Below are positions 1 through 19,715 of a DNA stretch of 64,000 nucleotides, piece by piece (position 1 is the first letter of the stretch; each line of letters begins with the position of its first letter). The stretch lies in NCBI RefSeq assembly GCF_038396675.1, contig NC_088922.1, forward strand, positions 19,067,501 to 19,131,500. Direction: 5' to 3'. A program made the position numbers and the translations under genes. This DNA comes from Hydra vulgaris (Eukaryota > Cnidaria > Hydrozoa > Anthoathecata > Hydridae). The notes beneath the pieces were generated by a model that had not been told where the DNA came from, searched no databases, and worked only from the letters and a program-made list of their open reading frames with translations.

Positions 1-1052
1 TTGTTTTTTTTCTTTGTGATTAGGTAAACATGGGTGAGATTGAGAAAAAATTGTAGATTGTAGAGCTGTTCAGTAAAAATCCAAAAGTATATCATGAGGA
101 ATAGTACTTTAAGGAATAGTTTAACTTAAAATGAGGAGACTCATAAAATGTTAAAGAAGTAATGTTAGGAGTAGTAGTAGAGGGGGGGGGGGGGGGAATT
201 TAATAAGTGCTACAAACATCTTAAGTGATTATTATTAGTGCTAGAATAATTGAAAAACAAAAATATATATAGAGATTAAAGCTGTATAAAGAATTTTTAA
301 AGAATTTACAGAAACATTTTTAGAGGTTTTCTGGGTGTGTATTTTTGTTGGTCTCTTTGTTGTATTTTAGGTGTCATAGCTTTGCTTCATAGGTATATTG
401 AATCTTCAAATATCACCAAAAGAGTTGCAAAAAAAAAACTTTTTTTTTGTTGTTGTTTTTTTTTTGTTTCTTTTATTTTAGATTTTATGAATTGAAAAAA
501 CTTATAACATGTTATATTAAAATTTGTTATAGTGTCAACAATTTATAAAATTTTTTAATGTTTTAATTATTTTTTAAGCAACAGGTTCTGTAATGTCAGT
601 TCAGTAACTCAGAACAGTAAAATTGCTTAGATTAAATTCTTGTCTATATGCAGACTAATCTATCACTTAGAGTCATAGATTATTCTGCATCACTTTTGAT
701 TTGCAAGCTCTAAGTTATGGGAAATAAAAGCTAATTTTAATAGTCTAGATTTACCCCAGTGGAACCCCTGTGCCATGATGATTTCACAAGGTTTCTGGGC
801 TGTGACTTAATAAGCACAAATTTCATAAGTGAGAACTGGCTTAAGTTCGAATTGGAATAAGTGCGGACTGGCATAAGTGCCAAGCAGTTACAAAAACTAG
901 CACAAGTGCAAACTGGCAAAAAAAACTTGACAAAAGATTAGTTTATGGGTTTTGGTTCTAATCTCCAAAAAAAAATTGTTCAGTTTTTGAAACATTTGAT
1001 TGATTATCACTCTTTAGTTTTGATTCTTGTTCTAAAAGTAATTTTTGTTTAG
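1..1052. other. RPF2 upstream intron, no exon recognised
   Basis: No coding exon is visible here. The segment is AT-rich and is probably intron of the RPF2 gene, because exon 1053-1134 begins with a splice acceptor and starts in mid-protein. A run of 15 G lies at 182-196. The reverse reading frame at 737-919 has no recognisable protein character. Confidence 0.6.
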
Positions 1053-10818
<9,766 letters not shown>

Positions 10819-11396
10819 ATTTAGTCATCTAATGTTGTCTCTTTTTTTTTAGTCAAAATTCGAATAATAATAACATTCGACCTAAAATTATTTGTCCGTC
10901 TAAAATTATTTGTCTGTGCAAAACAAGATAAATAAAACGTTAAATACTTCATCCAAATTCTGTTTTACAACGTTATATAAAAATGGAGGATGTAATTCAA
11001 GACAAAATTCATATAAAATAATAAAATTACAAACTATATTTAAAACAGTTATAATTGACTTATAACTTCATCGATTCCATAAACTTATCAAATATTAATA
11101 TTACGTCGCTCTAAGGCACATGGGTTTTTTACACCTTTATATTATCTATTTAAATCGTCCCTAGTCAAATTGACATCAAAAAAACTTTCTTAAAAACCAG
11201 TTAGAAAAATCAATTTCCATTGAAAAGATAAAAAAAAATTGGCTTTCAAAACCAGTTTTTTTATGCTCTAATAAAATCAGAAGTGCATGATTTTTCAATT
11301 TTTGACTTGAACATTTTTTTAAATTATATCTTCTGTTTCGTTTTTAATTTTTTACCCAATTAGATTTACTGAAAAACTTAAAAAATATATGTTAAC
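10819..11396. other. RPF2 3' flank
   Basis: AT-rich sequence with further AATAAA hexamers (for example near 10931) that could serve as RPF2 polyadenylation signals. No other gene or repeat is recognised. Confidence 0.4.
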
Positions 11397-11538
11397 TTAT
11401 TTATCCAACGCGTATTTTGTGCCGCATAGTGAGCTCTCTAGTTTATTTATCCAACGCGTATTTTGAGCCGCATAGTGAGCTCTCTAGTTTATTTATCCAA
11501 CGCGTATTTTGCGCCGCATAGTGAGCTCTCTAGTTTAT
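11397..11538. repeat. 46-bp tandem repeat, three copies
   Basis: Three consecutive 46-bp units start at 11397, 11443 and 11489, each containing CCAACGCGTATTTTG, GCCGCATAGTGAG and CTCTCTAG. They differ mainly at one position (TTTTG followed by T, A or C), so they are recent. The unit is much richer in CG than its surroundings. Confidence 0.9.
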
Positions 11539-11640
11539 GATTATTTTATGAATAGGAGCTAAAGATTATAAATATACAGGTATAGAACCTATAGATCTAT
11601 TGGTTGCGTGTTTAGGGAAAAAAGCTAAGCTATAGAATTT
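11539..11640. other. Unassigned spacer
   Basis: AT-rich sequence between the 46-bp tandem repeat and the Mutator-like element. Nothing is recognised. Confidence 0.4.
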
Positions 11641-13614
11641 AAGGAGCAACTACCCTCAAATTTCAAAACTACACATATAAAGTAACTTTCTCTTTAGTCA
11701 CATAGGAAATATTATACTGACAAAAAATACTTAAAATGATAGCTCGTTGCTATGGTAACCAAAAAATAGCTGAAAATACCACAAAAGCTGTGTTTACGCC
11801 GTAAAAAAATAAAGACTTGTGAGTAAAGGAGTGTCAATGAAGTTTTGCAAAACTATATCTAAATTTGTGATATGAACGAAGCAGATTTTTGAACAAATAT
11901 TTTTTATTCATAAAAGGCTACAGACAAATTAGGTTTTTTAAAAAAAGGTCAAAATGCAAAGAAAAAAACTTAATAACTCAAAATCTTAAGTCATATTAGA
12001 AATTCTACTCCGTTCATATTAGAAATATTGGCAATATGAACAATCCCTAAAAAATTCATCATGATAGCATGTATACTTTTCAAGATTTTTTTACCGGCAT
12101 ATTTAAAAAGCAAATTCTCAGAAAACGCAAAACAAAAAATAAAATCCTAAATTATTGTTCATTTCATAAATTTTCATAAATATTCATAAATATCTATAAA
12201 AAAAATTGTTTTTTAAAAGAATATTCTAAAAACTAACAGATTCATAATATTCCTTGGACTTTTCTACTGACTTTAGGTGATAATTCTTTGACAATCGTTG
12301 ACGTCGTAACTTTCATTTAATGTTAAAACTTTCATTTGATTTAAATGATGATAGATTTATTCGTTTTTTTTTATGAGTCTGCAACCAGCTAAAGTAAAAT
12401 GTCCTGGTTTCATATTTAGTTTTTCATAAATTAAAATAACAGACTTCATACCAATGTTATAATTTGCAACAGCATTGTACACTCCGAACTCTAAACTGGC
12501 TAAACCAACATAATTACTTTTTGGTAATCTTTTTCATATTAAATTATTAAAACTCTCATTACATATATCTGGGTTTCGCCATTCAGACACTTTACTAATT
12601 CAGAATCTTTATTTCAGTCAGAATTATTTCAGTTGAGGCATATGACATTGTCTCGTTTGCAACACTTTTCACGTTTTTTATTTTTGCTGTTATTTTTTTA
12701 TAGTTTTTGGGTGTCATGGGATTAGGCATTTCATGAGCTGAGTAAATTTTTCAATTCCAGTATGACCATGTCCTAATACTCTCATTGCATATATTGTCTT
12801 GTTGTTAATATCAAACCCTTTATCACAATTATCTGATGTATAAAATTTATTTTTATAATCACAAGATAGTGTAGTACACTTCAAATATAGCAACGATGCT
12901 AGACCTTTCTTTTTTTCATGGTGGTCACACAGGTACAGTGCACAGTTTTCACATTGAGGACACATTAATAATGAAAGAACTTTAGATAAAATTTCAGTGT
13001 CTATAATTCTTTGACCAATAACTTTTTTAATGTTTTAACTAGCTACATTTGTAAAGAATTTAACTTTCTTAGCAGATGCGCCTAAATTATTACTGTCATT
13101 TAACTCACATCCACTTACATTACATGCCATTTTATTTTTCTGCACATTAAATACTCATCTTTTTTTGTGATACTTTGTTCTCTGCTTTCTCTATCATTTT
13201 TGTGTTTCTAATAACATCCAAATCATCCAAAACATCCAAAGGATTTTATCACATTTTTTTGATTCTGCTGTTGGTTAAATTAGCTTTGATAACTAGATAA
13301 ATTCGCAAATGCAAACGGCCTATGTTTGAATATAATAAGGAACAGAATATTATTTAGCAAATAAGATATAAATCAAAACATATACTTGAAACAGTACTCA
13401 AAGATAAGTTCAGCAACAAAATATTCACCCCATAGCAACGCGTTGCTATGCAAATATTTTCCGCTTTGGTTCAAAAAAACATAAATTAAACAAAAACTTA
13501 TGAAGATATCTATAATTTTTTTTTTGCAGATTCAAAATCTACATAAAATTTTGGTCAACAATTATTAGAAATAAAAAAATCCAATTTTTAAAAATATTTG
13601 AGGGTAGTTGCCCC
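11641..13614 (-). mobile_element. Internally deleted Mutator-like element
   Basis: The terminal inverted repeats are AAGGAGCAACTACCCTCAAA at the left and inverted AAGGGGCAACTACCCTCAAA at the right. The interior carries minus-strand transposase fragments (12370-13037) but not the catalytic middle. No clear target duplication is visible. A sequence around the self-complementary CAACGCGTTG is at 13435-13447. Confidence 0.7.
12370..13037 (-). pseudogene. Mutator-like transposase domain, deleted remnant
   Basis: Reading from 13037 downward, the protein is like the N-terminal half of animal Mutator-like transposases: RIIDTEILSKVLSLLMCPQC, then KKGLAS, KFYTSDNCDKGFDINNKTIYA, and MRVLGHGHTGIEKF. The C-terminal portion reappears at about 12565-12370 (NESFNNLI, stop, KRLPKSNYVG, LEFGVYNAVANYN). 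The catalytic segment between them is missing, and there are stops. The intact-order relative in this window is at 39978-41773, and the shared landmarks (cysteine pairs, GHG/GQGH, N.NN(V/L)IW.RCPK) support the call. Confidence 0.75.
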
Positions 13615-14400
13615 TTTTTTAAGTGTTACTATTAACAGTGGTTTAAAGTGTACTTTACTTGTAACCTGATACTTTAAATGTATTGAAAATATCAGGTTAT
13701 TTTACTTTGAAATAAACCTTTGGTTGGTGGTAACCTGTAGAGTCACCACTAGCTGTCTGTAGCACATCAACTCTGCTGTGTCACGTTTCTGTTGATTAAA
13801 GAAACTTCTTAACATGAACAGGTTGTATATTGCCCTCTGTATATATAAAATGGCTCTAATCGATAAATTGACACACGGTAAGAGCCAATAAAATGACCCG
13901 CGGTTAAAAATGCTGGTATTCTAAACCATTATTATAAAGTTAATATTTAATGCTCATAACATAGATAAAGACAGATGGTAACCGTGGTAACCGTGGCATA
14001 AATTTAGACAGGTTTAAATTAAGATTAAATCTGTTCATGTTCATAAAAGATTTTCATAAAAGATTTATCAATGAAGACAAACAGTTTTAGTTGTAGCGAT
14101 TGCTATTTCGTTAAAATTTTTTAAGGATTACGTGACTAAACAAGATTTGTTTTGTTGTATTAAGACAATGACAGCTTTTAAAGTAAACAACTAACATGGG
14201 GCCAGTGATCAATGACAAAAAAATTAATTGCCTATCAAAAACCATCCAAATATGGTCAGGTCGATGTGCTCTGGCACTTCGTCATTTCAAAAATGCAAGA
14301 CAAAATATCAAGGAATCGAAATAGAAAACTTGAAAGCGGAAATCAAGGCTCAAAAAATACAGGCCATGGCCGACGACACGGGTTTCGAAGTGGGGGCACA
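13615..14400. other. Unassigned AT-rich segment
   Basis: No gene is recognised. Two overlapping short frames near 14212-14446 include a lysine/glutamate-rich stretch but no known motif. Confidence 0.4.
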
Positions 14401-14429
14401 ATCGTCAATTCTTAAAAAATGTCTTATAT

Positions 14430-14660
14430 ATGTAGAATTTTCTTAAAAAAAAAAGTTCTTTTAGAAAAAAAGTGAGGGGATTGTGCCCCCCGGCTCCCCC
14501 AGGTGTTGTCAGCCCATCAGGCATAACGACGACAAATCCATCGACAAAAACGTTTTCTGCTACTCTTGTTAAAAACTCAACAGAACAAACAACGATTAAT
14601 GAATGTAAAATAGTTGTAAGTGACTTTTTTAATTTAGCCGGTTTTTCACCAGTGAATGCA
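14430..14660. repeat. Dispersed GC-tailed repeat fragment
   Basis: It holds the same GC-rich signature as 8998-9060 (GTGCCCCCCGGCTCCCCC, then TTGTCAGCCC), followed by sequence with no known protein match. It ends where the LINE remnant begins. Confidence 0.4.
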
Positions 14661-16170
14661 TAGAAAGTGCGAAAGCTATCCATTAAACCAACAACGCTTG
14701 AACGTTTTGAAATCAGTATTTGATATTATTGAATCACCACTTTTAACAATATTCAATTTATCCTTAAAAACAGGTGTTTTTCCTGATCAATTAAAAATAG
14801 CAAGAGTAGTCCCTATTTATAAGAATGGCGACGACTCTTTAGCATCCGACTATAGACCTATATGAACTCTTTCTTGCTTTTCAAAACTTCTCGAACGTAT
14901 TATGTATAATAGGTTATGTAACTATCTTGAAATAAATAATATTCTCTATAGCAAACAGTTTGGTTTTCGCAAGAGCCATTCAACATATCTTGCAATAACT
15001 GAATTAGTCAATAAAATTTTAAATGGTTTTGAAAATAATGAATATACTCTAGCCTTGTTTACTGATTTAACCAAAGCATTCGGTACAGTTAACCACGAGA
15101 TCCTCTTACACAAGCTAGAGATATATGGAGTAACAAACAACAATCTAAAGTGGTTCAGATGTTACTTAAATAACAGGAAACAAGGAGTGTCGTATAACTC
15201 AGCATGTACACGGTTACAAACAATCAGTTGTGGTGTACCCCAAGGCTCAATTTTTGGACCTTTATTATTTTTACTCTATGTGAACGATATCTATTTAACT
15301 TCGAACATTCTTAATTTTACTCTTTTTGCTGGTGATACGAATATTTTCTTCACTCACTCAAATATAAAAACAATATTTTCTATAGTTAATCACGAGCTGC
15401 AAAACTTAAATGAGTGGTTCAAAGCTAATAAACTTTCCTTAAACATCCTCAAAACCAAGTACGTTTTATTTCACAAACCATCTAACTCTGTTAATTTACC
15501 ACTTCAACTTCCCCAGCTTATGATCAACAACATTAGTATAGAAAGAGATCATTCGATGAAAATCCAATTCAATGAAAATCCAATTCAAGAAAATCTAAGT
15601 TGGAAGAATCACATTTTGCACATAGAAAATAAAATCGGCATCATGCACAAAATAAAACACCTAAACAAAATTTGCTTAAAAACATATATACTATTCGTTC
15701 ATTCACAGTTATATCAACTATTGCTATATCGTTTGGGCAAGCACATACTCTTCAGTACTAAAAAAAAAATACGTTAAACAAAAGCAAGCGAGTCGAATAG
15801 TATACAATGCTAACAGATATACCCGCGCCAAACCATTATTCAGTGAAATTGGAGCTCTAAATATTTATGAACTGAACCTCCTTCAAAATTTATTATTTAT
15901 GTTTCAATCGCAAATCAACTTGCTGCCAAAATACTTTGAAGATCAATTTTTCACCACTGATTACAAATACTCAACAAAGTACTCTTTTCAAAACTTTAAA
16001 ATTCCGAAGGCTTTACTTAAAAGAACGGACTTGTCTATCTTATCTCGAGGACCGCAGTTATGGAATTCGATCCTTAAAGAGGAAATAAAAAACATGAAGT
16101 CATCAAATCTCTTTAAAGCAGAAGTCATCGAAGATCGTACGCAAGAAGATCGTACGCAAGCACAATAAGC
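14661..16170 (+). pseudogene. 5'-truncated LINE ORF2 (reverse transcriptase), inactive
   Basis: From about 14700 to 15777 one frame, broken by a TGA at 14863-14865, encodes a non-LTR RT: NLSLKTGVFPDQLKIARVVP, then QFGFRKSHST, a DLTKAFGTVNHEILLHKLE block, and SCGVPQGSIFGPLLF. The catalytic box reads FAGDT instead of F(A/V)DDT, so one active-site aspartate is lost. A frame change follows, and 15899-16168 encodes the C-terminal domain (LLPKYFEDQF, LSILSRGPQLWNSI). The end carries a duplicated 15-bp GAAGATCGTACGCAA-type unit. It is closely related to the LINE at 32356-36702, which keeps FADDS. There is no endonuclease domain, so this is a 5'-truncated copy. Confidence 0.85.
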
Positions 16171-16718
16171 TTAATTTAATGATTTAAACAAAGATAAAAA
16201 AAAACACAATAACACTAAATTAGACAAGGCATCCTCAATTGGATCTTTCGCTGTGTTATTTATCGACCGGTAAGCACTATCAAACAAATTGACAGTAATA
16301 ATATCTGCTATCACAAAATTAAATGTCTTTGCTATACCAACTATGCTAAAATAAAATTCGGAAACCAGTCAAAGCTTCAAAACAGCAACTTATCTCAACA
16401 AGAACGGCAAGTGCTGTGGTTGATGACCGCCCAATCATAAGAATCACAAAGACAAAGGAGACAACCCTAGTCAAAAAGTCCAACAAGATCCTATAAAGAC
16501 TATATATTACACTTCAATATGAAATGAGAACAGGATTTTATTTAATGGGAATAGAATTTGAAAATTATACAAAATCTTATTTCTAAAGCTTATAGGAGTC
16601 CTATCCTAAAAGACATCTTATACGTTTGGACTTACAGTAATCCTAAAGTCCTGTTCGAAAACCTTATAGGAATATATTTTTTTTACTTTTGTAGTTATAT
16701 ATACAGCAGAGTTGTTAA
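16171..16718. other. Unassigned AT-rich segment
   Basis: No gene or clear repeat is recognised between the LINE end and the AAGGCC minisatellite. Confidence 0.4.
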
Positions 16719-17193
16719 CAAGCCCAAAAGTAACAAGGCCAAGGCCACGTGTTACAAGGCCAAGGCCAAGGCCAAGACCAAGGCCAAAAGTTACAAGGCC
16801 AAAAGTTTTAAGGTCAAGGCCACGTGTTACAAGGCCAAGGCCAAGACCTGCGCAAACATTTTCAAGACCAAAAACTTAAATTTTTGCTTTAAGTTAAGGC
16901 CAATTATTAACAAAATTGTAGGTAACAATTGCTGTAACACTAAAACCACATATTGTAAAAATAAACCAAGGTTATGCGCAGAATTCAATGAAGTCAATAA
17001 GAAAATATACTTGTAGGTATATATGAAAGACGAAAACAAAAATACATAAAAATAAAGAATGAAAACTTTTAATTCTTTAATTTTATGTTGTTTTTTTTTG
17101 AAGGCCAAGGTGAAAACAATCAAGGCCAAGGCCAACAGTTTCAAGGCCAAGACTAAGACCTTAATTTTTGGCCTTAAGGCAAGGCCAAGGACT
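16719..17193. repeat. (AAGGCC)n minisatellite clusters
   Basis: Two clusters of the hexamer AAGGCC with variants (AAGACC, AAAGTTAC insertions) lie at 16719-16852 and 17101-17193. The repeat produces lysine-alanine reading frames on + and leucine-alanine frames on -, which look long but are artefacts of the hexamer. Confidence 0.85.
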
Positions 17194-17208
17194 AACACCT
17201 CTGATATA

Positions 17209-17646
17209 CAGTCAATTCGCGATATATTGTTCAAAAAAAGTTTGAGATATTGAGAGTTTGAGATATCAAGAAGGGTTTGAAAATAAGTAATATCACTCAA
17301 AATTTTATTAAAACAAGTTATTTTTCCGACAAAAATCATCAACAACAAAACTTTCAATAATCGAGCATCAGATGGGCGTGGCAGGGCTTCGAAGTTAATA
17401 CCTTCGTCAACGTACAACTTCATTGTTGTCTTTTTCAAAATTAGTTTAGAAAATCTGAGAAACAATTTCACCATCAGTAGCATGTGAACTGGTGGTTACT
17501 ACATTGCAACTTAAACCAATATAAGATTCGGCTGAGAGATCTTTTTGGACGGCATTAGGATCTGACTCTCGTAAAAAGTCAAGTTCTTCGATCAAAGATT
17601 TAAAAGGATGATTATCATCAGCTACTTCAATACTCTTGTTTGACAA
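17209..17646 (-). pseudogene. pogo/Tigger-type transposase C-terminal remnant with 3' end
   Basis: Read from 17646 downward, an acidic tail-like frame (EVADDNHPFKSL, ATDGEIVSQI) is followed after a frame break by LPRPSDARLLK and FVGKITCFNKILSDI. These resemble the acidic C-terminus of Tigger/pogo transposases. The terminal sequence at 17209 (inverted CAGTCAATTCGCGATAT, preceded by TA) resembles the Tigger-type end CAGT..A..CTCGATAT. The 5' portion with the DDE core is absent. It also contains repeated GATATC/GAGATAT words typical of such ends. The assignment is inferred. Confidence 0.5.
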
Positions 17647-17839
17647 GCATTAATGATAAAGAAGGATGGAAGGGGTTGTCAGAAATTGACTTTTTTTGGA
17701 TTTTGTGTAGTTTAACCACTTTAAAATATATCTTTCTGTTTTCAATATATTTATTGACATCTGATTTGCAAGTAAATAGGCTGCCTTGTAATTTCAAACA
17801 AGCTAAGATATAACATCTCTTGGACGCCTAATGTAAAGC
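17647..17839. other. Unassigned spacer
   Basis: AT-rich sequence with nothing recognised. Confidence 0.35.
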
Positions 17840-18050
17840 TTACCCAGTAAACATTGAACAGTTGGTAAATAGTTGGCCCGATCCTAATAACCAACTATTA
17901 GCTACAGTTAGGCCAACAGTTGGCTATTTAGTTGGTACCGTAAAAAAAACGTAACGCTTTTATCAACACTTAGCCAACTGTTTTATAAACTCAACAGTAA
18001 TAAAACAGTTGGCTAACAGTTGGTACCATTATTGGCCCAACTATATGATT
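17840..18050. repeat. AACAGTTGGC-rich dispersed repeat
   Basis: The words AGTTGG and TTGGCC recur many times in both orientations (ACAGTTGGTAAATAGTTGGC, GGCCAACAGTTGGC, ACAGTTGGCTAACAGTTGG). This looks like a short clustered-repeat element. No coding sequence. Confidence 0.6.
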
Positions 18051-18227
18051 TTTTTCGCGATTTTTTAAATTCGCTTTTGCACTTTAATTAAAAGTGCAAA
18101 TGTTATAAACTATTTTCACAACTTGAGGTGATGGAGAAAAATGAGTTTTATATTTGAAATCAAAATGAGAAATGCTATACAAAAAACAAATTGTTTGCTC
18201 GGCACCAGAAAAAAAAATTTTTTTGTT

Positions 18228-18342
18228 GACCTGTGTAATAATACAGTAATAATCATTGTAATAATAACAGTAGTAATAGCAATAACAACTACAACTATAA
18301 TTATAACAGTAGAAATTTACAACAGTAGCAATAATAAAAAAA
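18228..18342. repeat. Dispersed repeat rich in AATAAC, shared with 56636-56750
   Basis: The segment GTAATAATAACAGTAGTAAT ... CAACAGTAGCAATAATAAAAA has a close match at 56650-56742. The match stops at 18342, exactly where the Helitron-like end (CTAG) begins, which suggests an insertion into this repeat. Confidence 0.7.
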
Positions 18343-18372
18343 CTAGCAGTAAGCAACCCTTAATAGGGGTTA
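18343..18372 (-). mobile_element. Helitron-like 3' terminus
   Basis: On the minus strand the order is a hairpin (AACCCCTATTAAGGGTT), about 8 nt, then GCTAG followed by T-rich target sequence. A hairpin shortly before a CTRR end inserted at A/T is the hallmark of Helitron 3' ends. The same arrangement with a better hairpin is at 50824-50852. The element body would extend to higher coordinates, but its 5' end is not identified. Confidence 0.5.
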
Positions 18373-19283
18373 TAAGTAATTAAATCATTAATAACAAAAA
18401 CACATTAATAACTTGATATATTATTTAAAAAATTAAATACAAATTTATCTATAAATAATATTTTATTTGACTCCCTATCAGCAATATCATTGCTTATAGT
18501 TAACGACATAAAGACCGCATTAACATCAGTTAAGTTCTTTTTAAAATCTTTCACAACTCAAGTACCAGGAAAAGGAAGTCAAGTAAAGCCTGCAAAAACC
18601 TAAAAAAAGAAATAAAAAAAAGTTAGAATTTTTAATTAAAAAAGTATTATTTGCATTTTATTGTTAGTAAAATTAGGATAATAATATAACAGAAAATATA
18701 AAGAATAAAAAATAGCTATAACAGCCTAGGTCTATCAACACAAAACACAGCAAAAATAGCGCATAGCATAAAATATTTGTAAGCACACAATACTGTCTCC
18801 CGAGTAGTTAAGAAATTTTTATTAATTCTCCATCTAAGAGAGAGAGGGAGAGAAAGAAAGTGTTTCTAAAGCAGCATGTTAAAAAAAGTAAAAAAAAACA
18901 CGCAATAAATAGTAGTAACTGGTTTTATTATGTTACCAGTAAACAACATTATTTTTACCTTTGTTTTAATTTCCAGCATTTTTTAATTAAGCTCCAGCTT
19001 CTCTCTAACTATTGACTAATGATTAATAGAGTAAATTTCACATCATATTAAATTTACAAAATTAAATCCATGTTTCAACAGTAAGCAAACTAATCAAGTG
19101 ATGACAAAGGCAACTAAAAAAAAAAGAACATAATTATGTTTGAAATTGTAAAAAAATTTAAAATCATTTAAATTCAAAACTGTTATTAATTGTTACTATA
19201 AATAGTAAAATTCATACTTTGCTTTGTTCTAAATTGTCTAAAGTAAAATCAAATTAACAGACATTAACACTGCTTGGCACTTA
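18373..19283. other. AT-rich, probably part of a Helitron-like element
   Basis: No coding sequence is recognised. It may include the body of the non-autonomous Helitron-like element whose 3' end is at 18343. A short GA-rich tract lies near 18836-18860. Confidence 0.3.
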
Positions 19284-19336
19284 ATTCTGGCAAGTAAGTT
19301 TTCTGCTCGCTGAGTAGAAAACTTACTTGCCAGAAT
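19284..19336. repeat. 21-bp perfect inverted repeat
   Basis: ATTCTGGCAAGTAAGTTTTCT at 19284-19304, minus its first base for brevity (TTCTGGCAAGTAAGTTTTCT), is perfectly complementary to 19316-19336 around an 11-nt loop. It could form a cruciform or an RNA hairpin. No gene is attached. Confidence 0.8.
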
Positions 19337-19517
19337 TTTTATTTCTTACATTTCCACAACGATTAATTTCATCTTGCCTAGACCTCTTTTACTTAAATAC
19401 AACTATTTTCAAGTTGCCTATTAATATTTACATTAATAACTTCTTAAAGCCTAATATTATCCACTTCAATTCCACTATTATTATTAAACATATTGCCAGT
19501 AACCAAATACGCCATGG

Positions 19518-19715
19518 CCTAGGGGCCCCGCAAAAAAAGGGGCTGCAAAATTGCAACAAAATTAAATTTTAATTTTTGGAAAGTGCATACATTTTCATTA
19601 GAAAGTAACTGTGTAAAAAATTTTACTTTTTTATTTTCGTGATTAAAAAAAATATATATAGATTTTAAGACGAAAATTAAACAAAAAGCATTTTGCAACA
19701 TTTTGTTCATTAGTA
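19518..19715. repeat. GGCCTAGGGGCCCC-type repeat flank
   Basis: The motif GGCCTAGGGGCCCCGC here and GGCCTAGGGCCCC near 23667 lie on either side of the pogo-like transposon. They may be two parts of one older repeat split by the insertion; this is weakly supported. Confidence 0.3.

Noticed and set aside
16558..17483. Long lysine-alanine (+) and leucine-alanine (-) frames
   Set aside because: They follow the AAGGCC hexamer and have no conserved motif or proper start; the right part is better explained as a pogo-type remnant.
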